Assembly: GCA_021324455.1 (NCBI GenBank)
Contig: JAJPJA010000139.1
Span: 70,207 to 134,206, forward strand
Direction of reading: 5' to 3'
DNA: 64,000 nt
Source of the DNA: Pseudomonadota bacterium
GTDB lineage: Bacteria > Desulfobacterota > Binatia > Binatales > Binataceae
Shown here: piece after piece, positions 44,374-53,446 of the stretch
Numbering within the stretch: the first letter of the stretch is position 1
Layout of the letters: every line of letters begins with the position of its first letter
Notes under the pieces: generated by a model
What the model was told of the DNA's origin: nothing
The model's database searches: none
The model's input: only the letters and a program-made list of their open reading frames with translations
Translations under genes and position numbers: made by a program

Positions 44374-44805
44374 TTGAATCAAGCCCCGCCAGCGCGCGCA
44401 ACTATCCGTACTATCCCGGCGAAAGTCCTGGTTTTGCTTGGTATTTCTCTGCTCAGCGCATGCAAACCGGCCAACACTCCGCGCGCCGTCGTCGATCGCT
44501 TCATCGAGGCCCACTACCTCGCCATCGATCTCAAGAGCAGCGAGCGCTGGTGCACGGGTCTTGCTTTGGACAAGCTTCATCATGAAGAGGCGCTGACCGC
44601 AGGACAGGCGATCGACGATGAAACCCGCAAACCGACAATCCATTACCGGCTAAAGCAGCAGCGCGACGGTACCGATCGGGTCATGTATCTGTTTGTCGCC
44701 ACCATCGACGTGCCCGACGGCGGCTCGTTCGACAAGAAATGGATGATAACGGCGCGCAAGGAAGGCGATATCTGGAAGGTGTCGAATTTCAGTGAATACG
44801 ACTGA
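44374..44805 (+). CDS. Small lipoprotein
   Basis: 143 residues from a TTG at 44374, chosen because it comes just after the upstream stop and places a signal peptide with lipobox (ISLLSAC) at about residues 18-30. No ATG start exists upstream of the lipobox. The mature part is an NTF2-like/DUF4878-type fold by appearance (PRAVVDRFIEAHYLAI, then a beta-rich segment ending KEGDIWKVSNFSEYD). It would be anchored to the inner or outer membrane. It overlaps glmU by 14 bases, so the genes are co-transcribed. Confidence 0.72.
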   Translation: MNQAPPARATIRTIPAKVLVLLGISLLSACKPANTPRAVVDRFIEAHYLAIDLKSSERWCTGLALDKLHHEEALTAGQAIDDETRKPTIHYRLKQQRDGTDRVMYLFVATIDVPDGGSFDKKWMITARKEGDIWKVSNFSEYD

Positions 44806-46249
44806 GCGCACCGATGCGGCGCACGAATCGGCGCCGCTCGCCGCCATTACACTGGCCGCGGGGTTGGGCACCCGGATGCGATCGGCGCGCGCCAAGGTGC
44901 TGCATGAATTGGCCGGCGAGCCGATGATCGCCGCCTCGCTGCGTCCGCTGGTAGGTCTGGGCGCCGATCCTCTTATCGTGGTCGTGGGGCATCAGGCGGA
45001 TCAGGTCCAAGCCGCGGTGCGCGGCGCTTTGGGCGGCGTCAGTCTGAGATTTGCGCTGCAATCCAGCCAGCGCGGCACCGGACACGCCGCCCTGTGCGGG
45101 ATGGCCCTCTTGCCGGAAGATTTCAGCGGCGACGTTCTTATCACCTACGGCGACATGCCGCGGCTGCGGGCGCAAACGGTCGCGAGTTTCGTGCGGGCGC
45201 ATCGGCAAAGCGGCGCCGCGCTGTCCTTCATCTCGGTGGAACTGCGCGAAGCCGGCGCCTACGGGCGGGTGGTGCGCGATGCGGACGGAAAGGTGGCGGC
45301 AATCGTCGAAGCCAAAGACGCGTCGCCGAGTCAGCGCAACATCCGCGAAATCAATACCGGTGTATACGCGGCGCCGGCGGCGTTTTTGCGCGGCGCGCTG
45401 GGCGCGATCAGGTCCGAAAACGCGCAGGGCGAGTATTACCTCACCGACCTGGTTGCGATTGCACGCGGGCGCGGGCTCGCGGTTGAAGCTTTCAAGGCGG
45501 AGCAAATCTCCGAATTCGCCGGGATCAATTCCCGGGAGGAGCTGGCAGAAGTGAACGCGGAAATGCGGATGGCGATCAATCGCAGGCTGATGGCTTCGGG
45601 GGTGACGCTGATCGATCCGGCCACGGCCTACATCGGCGAGCAGGTCGAAATCGGCGCGGACACGATCATCGGCCCCAACGTGCAGATATACGGACGCAGC
45701 AAAATCGGCGCGGGGGTGCGGATCGACGGCACCGCCTGGCTGCGCGACGTCACCATCGGCGACCGCAGCCATCTGAAGATCGGCATCCGGGCCGAGCAAT
45801 GCCGCGTCGGCGAGGATTGCGAGCTGGGGCCGTTCGCCCATCTGCGCGAGGGTACGGATCTGGAGGGCCGCAACCGTATCGGCAATTTCGTCGAAACCAA
45901 GAAGGCCCGCATCGGGCGCGGCACCAAGGCCAGCCATCTCAGCTACCTGGGCGACGCCAAAATTGGACGCGAAACCAACGTCGGCTGCGGCGTAATCACG
46001 GTCAACTACGACGGCTACGAAAAACATCGCACGGAAATCGGCGATCGATGCATGGTCGGATGCGATACGCAGCTGATCGCGCCGGTCAAGGTCGGCAACG
46101 ACGTCTATATCGCGTCGGGCACCACGGTGCTGCGCGAAATTCCCGACGGCGCGCTCGCGATGTCGCATCATCCGCAGCGCGAGAAAGCCGGATGGACCGC
46201 GAACTGGCACAAGCGCCATCAGAAGGGCGGCGGCGCGGCGGAATCCTGA
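44792..46249 (+). CDS. glmU: Bifunctional GlmU
   Basis: 485 residues from a GTG start. LAAGLGTRMRS with a lysine in AKVLHEL is the uridyltransferase signature. QRGTGHAAL, TYGDMPRL and EINTGVYA are also conserved. From about residue 260 the left-handed beta-helix acetyltransferase domain shows hexapeptide repeats (IGADTIIGPNVQIYG) and catalytic ETKKA and CGVITVNYDG blocks. It acetylates glucosamine-1-P and couples it to UTP, making UDP-GlcNAc for peptidoglycan and LPS. The start lies inside the preceding lipoprotein gene. Confidence 0.96.
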   Translation: MNTTERTDAAHESAPLAAITLAAGLGTRMRSARAKVLHELAGEPMIAASLRPLVGLGADPLIVVVGHQADQVQAAVRGALGGVSLRFALQSSQRGTGHAALCGMALLPEDFSGDVLITYGDMPRLRAQTVASFVRAHRQSGAALSFISVELREAGAYGRVVRDADGKVAAIVEAKDASPSQRNIREINTGVYAAPAAFLRGALGAIRSENAQGEYYLTDLVAIARGRGLAVEAFKAEQISEFAGINSREELAEVNAEMRMAINRRLMASGVTLIDPATAYIGEQVEIGADTIIGPNVQIYGRSKIGAGVRIDGTAWLRDVTIGDRSHLKIGIRAEQCRVGEDCELGPFAHLREGTDLEGRNRIGNFVETKKARIGRGTKASHLSYLGDAKIGRETNVGCGVITVNYDGYEKHRTEIGDRCMVGCDTQLIAPVKVGNDVYIASGTTVLREIPDGALAMSHHPQREKAGWTANWHKRHQKGGGAAES

Positions 46250-46266
46250 AATTTAGGGAGCCAATA

Positions 46267-48099
46267 ATGTGTGGAATCGTCGGTTACGTCGGCAATCGAG
46301 ACGCGGTTGCGGTCCTGATTGGCGGCCTCAAGCGGCTTGAATATCGCGGCTACGACTCCGCCGGCGTGGCGACGCTGGGCGCGGACGGCAAACTCGATCT
46401 CCGCCGCGCGGTGGATAAACTCGTCAACCTGGAGAAACTGCTGGAGAGCCGGCCCCTCTCCGGCAACACCGGCATCGGCCACACCCGCTGGGCCACGCAC
46501 GGACGCCCCTCCGAAGAAAACGCGCATCCGCATAAAGCCGGCCCCGTTGCCGTGATCCACAACGGCATCGTGGAGAACTACATCGAACTGCGCGACGCGC
46601 TGATTGCCCGCGGCCATCGGATGGCGTCGCAGACCGACACCGAAGTCATCGCGCATCTGATCGAGGAAAAAGTCAAAGCGGGAAGAGAGCTGACCGCGGC
46701 GGTGCTGGAAACCGTGCGCGAACTGCGCGGATCGTTTTCCATCGTGGTGCTGTCTGAGACCGCGCCGGGCAAGCTGGTCGCGGCCAAAACCGCCACGCCG
46801 CTGGTGATCGGATTGGCCAGGGGCGAGAACTTCGTCGCCTCCGACATCCCCGCCCTGCTCGAACATACGCGCGAGACCATCGTGCTCGAAGACGGCGAGC
46901 TGGCCGAAATCAGCGCCGGCGAAGTGCGGCTGATGACGTTCGCCGGCACCCCCGTGCAGCGCAAGCCGCGCCATATCGAATGGGACGCGGTGGCCGCGAC
47001 CAAGGGCGGCTTCCGCCATTACCTGCGCAAGGAAATCGCCGAGCAGCCGCAGGCCTGGATCGATACGCTGAGCGGCCGCGTCAAGGCCGACTCGCAAACC
47101 GTCGAATTCGAGCAGGAGCTTTTCCCCGGCGGCGATCCGCGCGCCGTCAACCGCCTGGTGATGGTCAGCGCGGGCGCGTCGTGGATCTCCTCGCTCATCG
47201 GCAAATTCATGATCGAGGAACTGTGCGGCGTTGCGGCCGAAGTGGATTACTCGGCCGAGTTCCGCTATCGCAGCCCGGCCATCGACGATCGCACGATGAT
47301 AATCGCGGTATCGCAGTCGGGCGAGACCGCGGACACGCTGGCCGCGATGGAAGAGGCGCGCCGGCGCGGATCGCATATCCTGGCGCTGACCAACACGGTC
47401 GATTCGTCGATCGCGCGCAAGGCCGACGCGCAGCTCTATACGCGCTGCGGTCCGGAAATCAGCGTCACCACCACCAAATGCTTCCTGACCCAGATCGAGG
47501 CGTTCTACCTGTTTGCGATTCATATGGCGCAGCGGCTCGGCCGGCTGACCGCAATCCAGGTGCGGGAGTTGCTGTCCCCCGCGATGGCGATCCCGGCGCA
47601 GATCGAAGCGGTAATCGGCAGGGAGCGTCAGATCGAAAAAATCGCGCGCAAGTACGGCAAGGCGCACGATTTTCTCTATCTCGGCCGCGGCATCAACTAT
47701 CCCGTGGCGCTGGAGGGCGCGCTCAAGCTGAAGGAAATTTCATACATTCACGCCGAAGGCTATTCCGCGGGCGAGATGAAGCACGGTCCGATTGCGCTGA
47801 TCGACGAGAACATGCCCGTGGTGGTGCTGATTCCCAACGACAACGTGTTCGAAAAGACGCTGTCGAATCTGAAGGAAGTCGAGTCGCGCAGCGGCCGTAT
47901 TATCGCGGTCACCGACCATCGCAACGCCGAACTGGAAGAGGTGGCGTGGGAGATAATCGACGTTCCCGCCACCAACCGCCTTCTGGCCCCGGTCCTGCTG
48001 ACGGTCCCGCTGCAGCTGCTCGCCTACCACATCGCGGTCTACCGCGGCACGGATGTGGACCAACCGCGCAACCTGGCGAAATCGGTCACCGTGGAATAA
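46267..48099 (+). CDS. glmS: Glutamine-fructose-6-phosphate aminotransferase
   Basis: 610 residues from the ATG at 46267. Met1 is followed by the nucleophile Cys2 (CGIVGYVG), typical of class II glutamine amidotransferases. LEYRGYDSAG and THGRPSEENAHPH complete the amidase domain. Two SIS domains (VSQSGETADTL and the KLKEISYIHAEGY block) follow, and the C-terminus is PRNLAKSVTVE. It makes glucosamine-6-P from fructose-6-P and glutamine. No glmS ribozyme is visible in the 17-base gap. It is paired with glmU in the same operon. Confidence 0.97.
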   Translation: MCGIVGYVGNRDAVAVLIGGLKRLEYRGYDSAGVATLGADGKLDLRRAVDKLVNLEKLLESRPLSGNTGIGHTRWATHGRPSEENAHPHKAGPVAVIHNGIVENYIELRDALIARGHRMASQTDTEVIAHLIEEKVKAGRELTAAVLETVRELRGSFSIVVLSETAPGKLVAAKTATPLVIGLARGENFVASDIPALLEHTRETIVLEDGELAEISAGEVRLMTFAGTPVQRKPRHIEWDAVAATKGGFRHYLRKEIAEQPQAWIDTLSGRVKADSQTVEFEQELFPGGDPRAVNRLVMVSAGASWISSLIGKFMIEELCGVAAEVDYSAEFRYRSPAIDDRTMIIAVSQSGETADTLAAMEEARRRGSHILALTNTVDSSIARKADAQLYTRCGPEISVTTTKCFLTQIEAFYLFAIHMAQRLGRLTAIQVRELLSPAMAIPAQIEAVIGRERQIEKIARKYGKAHDFLYLGRGINYPVALEGALKLKEISYIHAEGYSAGEMKHGPIALIDENMPVVVLIPNDNVFEKTLSNLKEVESRSGRIIAVTDHRNAELEEVAWEIIDVPATNRLLAPVLLTVPLQLLAYHIAVYRGTDVDQPRNLAKSVTVE

Positions 48100-48165
48100 T
48101 GCGTTAAAGCACCCGCTCCAACCGATTGGCGAAATATAATCGTTGGACTGGCCGGTTTGCGGCAA

Positions 48166-48192
48166 CGGCGCGCGGCCGCAAGCCGCGCGCCG
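48166..48192. terminator. Perfect GC hairpin between convergent glmS and phosphoesterase genes
   Basis: CGGCGCGCGGC and GCCGCGCGCCG form an 11-bp perfect stem around CGCAA. One more A-T pair closes the base. It is palindromic, so it can fold in either transcript. There is no T-tract on either side, so classic intrinsic termination is not certain, but the location between convergent genes supports an end-of-transcript role. Confidence 0.5.
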
Positions 48193-48201
48193 TATGCTCG
48201 C

Positions 48202-49893
48202 TCAATCCGCCGGTTCGCCGGTGGACGGCTCCAGGATGAGTTTGCGTTCTCCCAACGGGTGATGGCTGAAGTCGAAGAGGTTGTTCAACGGCCCCGCCAG
48301 CGCGTCAAAGGAACCATTTCCGATCCGGCCGGTGCCGAAGTTGTCCTCGATGAAGCGCAGGATCGAGCTTTGATCGCTGAGCCCGTGATCGACGAAATTC
48401 CGCCTCGCATAGGGTGAGATCACCAGCAGCGGAATTCGCGGACCGTACCCGCAGCGCCCCTGGATTTCATTGCCGCCGTCGTCCGTCAGCGGCGTTCCGC
48501 TGCCGCACTTGCCGGTGCCGTTCAGGTTGTCCGAATCCGCCGAGTTGCCCGAGCCGGTCTCCGCGGACGGATTGACGATCGGGTTCATCTGATGGTCGTA
48601 CCAGCCGTCGGAGTCGTCCCACGTGATGAAGATGGCCGTGTCTTTCCAGAACTTCGACCGCTCGATCGTATTGATGGTAGCGGCCAAAAATTCCTGCTCC
48701 AGCAGCGGATCGGAATAGCCGGCGTGGCCGTCCATGTTCGCCGGCGCCTTCAGGAAGCTGACGGCGGGAAGATTGCCGGCCTCAAGCGCGTCGAAAAAGT
48801 CATGGATGTCGTATTCGTGATTGGCCCCGGTGTCGGCGCTCGTCCCGTACTGCGCGGGAGGCACGCTCGGACGGGTGTGCATGGGGTTGGCTGTCGAAGC
48901 CCAGTACTGAAAGAACGCGTGATGCGGGATGTAATCGTTAGTGAAATTGTCGACCGGAGGAACCGTAAGGCTGTTGGCCGCGGTTGCCGGGCTGGAGCGG
49001 TTGCATCCGGTGGTGCCGTTGGGATTGGTAAGCGTCAGGTCGAACCCGCCCATGAACGCGCCCCAACTGATGCCGTTGGCGTTGAGCAGGTCGCCGATGC
49101 TCTGGCCGCCCATCTGCACGGTCACGCCGCCGGAGCAAACGTCGCCGGTTGGATCGAGATCGCCAACCAGTGTGTATTTGCCGTTGGAGTTGAGCACGAA
49201 TTTGGGCGACGCTGCGCTGCCGGTGGCGGGATATGTGTTGCCTGCCACCAGATTGAGCAAACCGGGAGTCGACGGACCGAAGGTCGTGCCGTAGAAATTG
49301 TCGGACATGGCGAAGTTCTGGGCATAGTTCCACAGCGCCGTAACCGTATTGCCGTCAAAGTAGCCCATCACGATCCCGTTGCCCTGCGCGTACGAATAGA
49401 CGCTGTTGCAGAAACTGCCGCCGCCCGACCCCACGCTCCGGGGGAAAAGATCCATCAGTCCCTGATCGAACGCGAGCTGTTCATGGCCGTAGTTGTGGTC
49501 CTGATCGCAGGTCGACGCCTCGGAATGGCTCAGGCGAAACGGGTTGATGTTGTACGGAGCGTTGGCGGAATTTTCCAGGTTGGGATTCCTGGTCAGCAAC
49601 ACTCCTGACGGCTCGCCCTCTGCCAGAGTGCCCAGCCCATTGACAGTCGGCGTGCCCGCGGCAGGATGAAACAGCGAGCCGTCGGTGTTGGCCGCAAACG
49701 GATAGGTCGCGAAATAATGATCGAACGAAACATTTTCCTGGAAAATGACCACCACGTGCCGGATCGGCGTGGCGGGCGACGGCGGCCCTCCGCGATGCGG
49801 CTCGGCCAGGGACGATCCGGCGAGCGTGCTCAGCGCCGCAATGATCGCTGCCGCGCCGCTCAGGACCTGGTTGATCGCGCGCAATCCCTTCAT
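48202..49893 (-). CDS. Secreted phosphoesterase (acid phosphatase/phospholipase C family)
   Basis: 563 residues from the ATG at 49893, which has AGGAGG nine bases upstream; the track start at 50028 is not used. A signal peptide spans about 1-30 (cleavage after GSSLA). Family signatures are VVVIFQENVSFDHYFATYP, the repeated SDNFYGTTFGPSTPG metal segment, and TWDDSDGWYDHQ with RIPLLVISPYARRNFVDHG near the C-terminus. It hydrolyses phosphate esters outside the cytoplasm; either phosphatase or phospholipase activity is possible. It stands alone and converges with glmS. Confidence 0.88.
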   Translation of the reverse strand: MKGLRAINQVLSGAAAIIAALSTLAGSSLAEPHRGGPPSPATPIRHVVVIFQENVSFDHYFATYPFAANTDGSLFHPAAGTPTVNGLGTLAEGEPSGVLLTRNPNLENSANAPYNINPFRLSHSEASTCDQDHNYGHEQLAFDQGLMDLFPRSVGSGGGSFCNSVYSYAQGNGIVMGYFDGNTVTALWNYAQNFAMSDNFYGTTFGPSTPGLLNLVAGNTYPATGSAASPKFVLNSNGKYTLVGDLDPTGDVCSGGVTVQMGGQSIGDLLNANGISWGAFMGGFDLTLTNPNGTTGCNRSSPATAANSLTVPPVDNFTNDYIPHHAFFQYWASTANPMHTRPSVPPAQYGTSADTGANHEYDIHDFFDALEAGNLPAVSFLKAPANMDGHAGYSDPLLEQEFLAATINTIERSKFWKDTAIFITWDDSDGWYDHQMNPIVNPSAETGSGNSADSDNLNGTGKCGSGTPLTDDGGNEIQGRCGYGPRIPLLVISPYARRNFVDHGLSDQSSILRFIEDNFGTGRIGNGSFDALAGPLNNLFDFSHHPLGERKLILEPSTGEPAD

Positions 49894-50272
49894 GTGCAGG
49901 TTTCCTCCTTGATTTCCGCACTCGCTTGCAGCCCTCGTTCGAGAGCGGACGCAAGCTGGTGAGGATCTCCGAACCGAACCCTCCAAAAGCTTTCGTTCCG
50001 CGCCTCGACCGCGCCGAACCAAGCTCATCAGTTTCGCAGGCAGGATTTAGTCAGGCTGATTTACCCGACTCAGATCGATTCGATGAAAGTTTGGTTGCGC
50101 TCCGGTTAAGCCCCGGCCGGAGGTTTCGCACAAAGAAGGGGTTGCGCGGGACCCGCCGTCTTGAGGGTTGTTTGGCCGGCTCAAGGGCGGTGCCGGATGA
50201 AGAATGACAGGCGGCGGGTTAGGCGCGGCAGGCCCGCGCAGCGGCGCCGCGCGCGGCGGCGGCCCGACGCGA
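49894..50272. other. Intergenic region upstream of the phosphoesterase
   Basis: About 380 bases. It should hold the phosphoesterase promoter and the end of the YeiH transcript, but I see no hexamer pair or hairpin strong enough to name. The ORFs listed here have no ribosome site or recognisable content. Confidence 0.4.
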
Positions 50273-51307
50273 TCAACCGATCCAGCCGACCAGGATCGCG
50301 GCGAGGGACCCGGTTCCCATCAGGACCCACAGAAGAAATCCCTGTATCAACGGGCGCTTGCCGACCAGCCGCAATGCGCCGCGGCTGAGTCCGGAACCGA
50401 TCAGGAACAGCGTCAGGACCAGGCATCGCTGCGCCGCGAGGAACACCACATGCCCCGGCGGTTTGAGCGCCGGAATCCAGGTCGCCAGTGCGGCGGCCGC
50501 GATAAATCCCAGAATGAACCATGGGCGTTTAGCCTTCGCGGCCGTGTTTTCCGCCTCCCGCCCTCGATTCCACATCATCCCGGTGATGAGGGTCACGGGC
50601 ACAATCCACAGCGCCCGGGTCAGCTTGATGGTGGTCGCGATTTCCAGCGCGCGCCGGCCGTACTGCATCGCGGCGCCGACCACGGAACTGGTGTCGTGAA
50701 TCGCCAGCGCGCTCCACACCCCAAACTGCGCCTGGCTCAGGCCCAATCGATGACCAGCCCAGGGAAAAAGCACCAGCGCGATGGCGTTGAGGAAAAATAC
50801 GGTTGCCAGGGCCACGGACACTTCGTGACTGCGGGCGCGAATGACGGGAGCCACGGCGGCAATCGCGCTTCCGCCGCAAATCGCGGTGCCGACCGTAACC
50901 AGCAGAGAGGTATCGCGTCCGGTGCGAAGCAATCGACCCAGCATCAGGCCGATCGTCATCGTCAGACTGATGCCGGCCACGGTATAGAAGAAACCATGCA
51001 CGCCCGCGCGGCCGACCTGCACCAGATTCATTCCCGCGCCCAAACCGACGACCGAAAGCTGCAGCAACGGCGTTGTGAGCCGCGCCGTCGCCAAAGGATA
51101 GGGATTGCCCATGCTTAGAGCCACTGCGATTCCTGCCATCAGCGCCAGGCCCGGCGAAACAAAGGGCAGCAGCGTGGCCAATGCGCACAGCAAAAATAAA
51201 ATCGAGGGAGCGCCGCCGGTTTTTACCCAGGTCCGCCGGTCTCGCCGGCTGATAACCGCCGAGGAGCGCGATACCCCGGGATTTTTCTCTTCCCTGATGC
51301 GCCGCAT
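50273..51307 (-). CDS. YeiH family membrane protein (putative sulfate/sulfite exporter)
   Basis: 344 residues with about ten helices. SVVGLGAGMNL, GTAICGGSAIAAVAPVI and SALAIHDTSSVVGAA are the conserved blocks of the YeiH/PF03601 family. The transport role is proposed for sulfur oxyanions in some members but is not proven for most. It starts five bases after the ArsR gene on the same strand, so the regulator probably controls it. Confidence 0.87.
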   Translation of the reverse strand: MRRIREEKNPGVSRSSAVISRRDRRTWVKTGGAPSILFLLCALATLLPFVSPGLALMAGIAVALSMGNPYPLATARLTTPLLQLSVVGLGAGMNLVQVGRAGVHGFFYTVAGISLTMTIGLMLGRLLRTGRDTSLLVTVGTAICGGSAIAAVAPVIRARSHEVSVALATVFFLNAIALVLFPWAGHRLGLSQAQFGVWSALAIHDTSSVVGAAMQYGRRALEIATTIKLTRALWIVPVTLITGMMWNRGREAENTAAKAKRPWFILGFIAAAALATWIPALKPPGHVVFLAAQRCLVLTLFLIGSGLSRGALRLVGKRPLIQGFLLWVLMGTGSLAAILVGWIG

Positions 51308-51312
51308 TCCAG

Positions 51313-51675
51313 TTATGCCGGTCTGCGCCGGTTGAGCGAAACCACCTGGGCCTGGAGTCTTTGGCGCAATCGAGCACAGATCATTTCGCAGAGTTCAAAG
51401 ACCATCGGATCCATTACGGAGTAGAAAACACAGTTGCCCTGCTGGCGGCGCCGGATAAGCCCCGCGTCCTGCAGAACCTTGAGATGCTTGCTGGCGTTGG
51501 GCTGGGTTGATTGCACCAGTTCGGCGAGCGCGGAAACGCTGGATTCGCCCCGCATCGTCAACTCCTGTAAAATCCGCAGGCGCAACGGCTCGCTCATCGC
51601 CCTGAACTGGCTGGCGACCAGCTCAAGCGCCTGGGGCGTCAACGCCGCTACCGGGCCGGATTTTCTTTCCTTCAT
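51313..51675 (-). CDS. ArsR family transcriptional regulator
   Basis: 120 residues from the ATG at 51675; a longer start at 51765 is possible, and no Shine-Dalgarno decides. The winged helix-turn-helix is clear: SEPLRLRILQEL, then SVSALAELVQSTQPNASKHLKVLQDAGLIRRRQQGNCVFYSV. The usual metal-binding cysteines of helix 3 are absent. Three cysteines (one in the wing, two in FELCEMIC of the last helix) are the only candidates for a sensor. Position next to the YeiH exporter suggests control by a sulfur compound or redox state. Confidence 0.88.
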   Translation of the reverse strand: MKERKSGPVAALTPQALELVASQFRAMSEPLRLRILQELTMRGESSVSALAELVQSTQPNASKHLKVLQDAGLIRRRQQGNCVFYSVMDPMVFELCEMICARLRQRLQAQVVSLNRRRPA

Positions 51676-52194
51676 GCGTATCAAGGCATATACGAAATCA
51701 GTGCGCGAGCGAAGCGCTTCGAAACCCGGTATTTGCGCCGGCCATGCGGCCTGCTGAACTTTCATGCACAGGGAACCTGACAACAGATTGGGGAAAAGGC
51801 GGCCGGGCCGATGCTCGCGGAGAAAGGACCAGAGCGTGGAGTACCCCCTCCCCCTGACCAACCCTGAGGCAAAGGCGATCAACGCATGTCACCCAAGTCT
51901 CCGGTTTTTATGCAACCTATCTCTGCGCCTGATCACGGAAAGATGGGGGATAAGGCGGGACCCCGCAGAGCCGCATCGGCCCCAATCAAACCCCGAATGC
52001 CCGTAAACCGGCGAGCGGCCGATACCGGTCCGGGAAAGTCCGCCGTTGCGGCAAACAAAACCGGATGCGGCGCACGGGGCCGCTTGGACGCTCCCGGATG
52101 CCCAATGCGCGAGCTTGTGCCTATTCACTGTGCAATGATGGCGGTATAGGATAAGAAAACCACAAACCCACGCCGCAGGGACCCCGGGCCAGCT
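51676..52194. other. Intergenic region between ArsR and ribBX
   Basis: About 520 bases, partly covered by a possible N-terminal extension of the ArsR gene (to 51765 or 51882). The 300 bases before ribBX are rich in GC and contain short self-complementary stretches (for example CCGGCGAGCGGCCGATACCGG). I looked for an FMN riboswitch and did not find the conserved core. No other gene is seen. Confidence 0.4.
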
Positions 52195-53391
52195 ATGTTC
52201 AACGAACTGATTTTACGCGAGTCGCAGGCTGAAGCTCCCTTTGTCAGTGTCGAGGAGGGCCTCGAAGAGATCCGCCGCGGGCGGATGATCATCCTCATGG
52301 ATGACGAACAGAGGGAAAACGAGGGCGACCTGTGCATGGCGGCCGAAAAAGTCACCCCCGAGGCCATCAACTTTATGGCCAGGTACGGCCGCGGGTTGAT
52401 TTGTCTGCCGATGTCCCCCGATCGCATCGAGCGGCTGGGCCTGGGCATGATGGTGGGCGACAACCAGGCGCCGCTGGGCACCGCGTTTACGGTTTCGATC
52501 AACGCGCGCCGCGTGTCCGGATCCGGCGTCTCCGCCCATGACCGCGCCACCACGATTCTCCAGGCCGTGCGCGAGGACGCGGTCGGCTCCGAGTTCGTGA
52601 CGCCCGGCCATGTCTATCCGCTGCGCGCGCGTGAAGGCGGCGTGCTGGTGCGCACCGGACAGACCGAAGGCGGCGTGGATTTGGCCAGGCTGGCGGGGCT
52701 CAAGCCGGCCGCGGTGATTTGCGAGATCCTCAAGAATGACGGCACGATGGCGCGGCGCGACGACCTGGTGGATTTCGCCCGCGAGCAGAACCTCAAGATC
52801 CTCACCGTGGCCGACATTATCGAGTACCGGCTGCGCAACGAGACCCTGGTCCAGCGCGTGGCCGAAGCCAGACTGCCGACCGAGTATGGCGAATTCCGCG
52901 CCTGCGTCTATCGCGACATGGTCGACCTCACCGAACATCTGGTGCTGATCATGGGTAAGGTTGAGCCGACGGTGCCGATCATGGTCCGGGCGCATCGCGA
53001 ATACCTGCCGGGCGACGTGTTCGGCTACCTGGAGCGCAACACGCGCAACCTGCTGAGCGCGTCGATGGCGCATATCGCGGCGGCCGGCAACGGCGTCATT
53101 CTCTATCTCAAGCGCAACTTCAACGCGATCGCCTCCGAACTCAACGGCGCCCTGCAGGACATGCGGCGCGTCACCACCCATACCAACGCGCTGGGCGGCG
53201 ATTTTCGCGAATACGGAATCGGCGCGCAGATCCTGCGCGACGTCGGCGTGCGCAAGATTATCGTGGTGTCGGACCGGGTGCCGCGTTTGGCCAACCTGCC
53301 CGGCTATGGCCTCGAGATCGTCGACAGCATCCCGCTTTCAATCAACGAACCGCCGCCGCTGGTGTTTCAGAACACCAACGGCCATCAGTGA
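52195..53391 (+). CDS. ribBX: RibBX-like protein: dihydroxybutanone-phosphate synthase with degenerate GTP cyclohydrolase II domain
   Basis: 398 residues. Residues 15-215 are the RibB domain with DDEQRENEGDL at 36-46 and PGHVYPLRAREGGVL near 137-151. The motif normally GHTE reads GQTE (Gln156). Residues 225-390 align with GTP cyclohydrolase II, but all zinc cysteines are gone: the SEC position is REY (268-270), RCDC is ERNT (280-283), and the catalytic RQEGRGIGL segment is KRNFNAIAS. The RDYGIGAQIL-like block is kept (REYGIGAQILRDVGV). This fits RibBX proteins known from Proteobacteria, in which the second domain does not open GTP. It feeds riboflavin synthesis only if the RibB half is active. 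Confidence 0.88.
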   Translation: MFNELILRESQAEAPFVSVEEGLEEIRRGRMIILMDDEQRENEGDLCMAAEKVTPEAINFMARYGRGLICLPMSPDRIERLGLGMMVGDNQAPLGTAFTVSINARRVSGSGVSAHDRATTILQAVREDAVGSEFVTPGHVYPLRAREGGVLVRTGQTEGGVDLARLAGLKPAAVICEILKNDGTMARRDDLVDFAREQNLKILTVADIIEYRLRNETLVQRVAEARLPTEYGEFRACVYRDMVDLTEHLVLIMGKVEPTVPIMVRAHREYLPGDVFGYLERNTRNLLSASMAHIAAAGNGVILYLKRNFNAIASELNGALQDMRRVTTHTNALGGDFREYGIGAQILRDVGVRKIIVVSDRVPRLANLPGYGLEIVDSIPLSINEPPPLVFQNTNGHQ

Positions 53392-53446
53392 TGCGCACTG
53401 ATTTGGTGTCGGACATTGCCGCGGCGTTGTCACGCCTTTAGTTGAG

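Noticed and set aside
45799-46266. N-terminal extension of glmS (766-codon track ORF)
   Set aside because: GlmS must start MCG so that Cys2 becomes the nucleophile; the extension lies inside glmU in another frame.
46250-46266. glmS ribozyme
   Set aside because: Only 17 bases separate glmU from glmS and the ribozyme is far longer.
51889-52194. FMN riboswitch ahead of ribBX
   Set aside because: Some short pieces (for example GATACCGGT and AAAGTCCG) resemble the RFN element, but the conserved core GGGCAGGGTGAAATTCCC is absent and the order is wrong.
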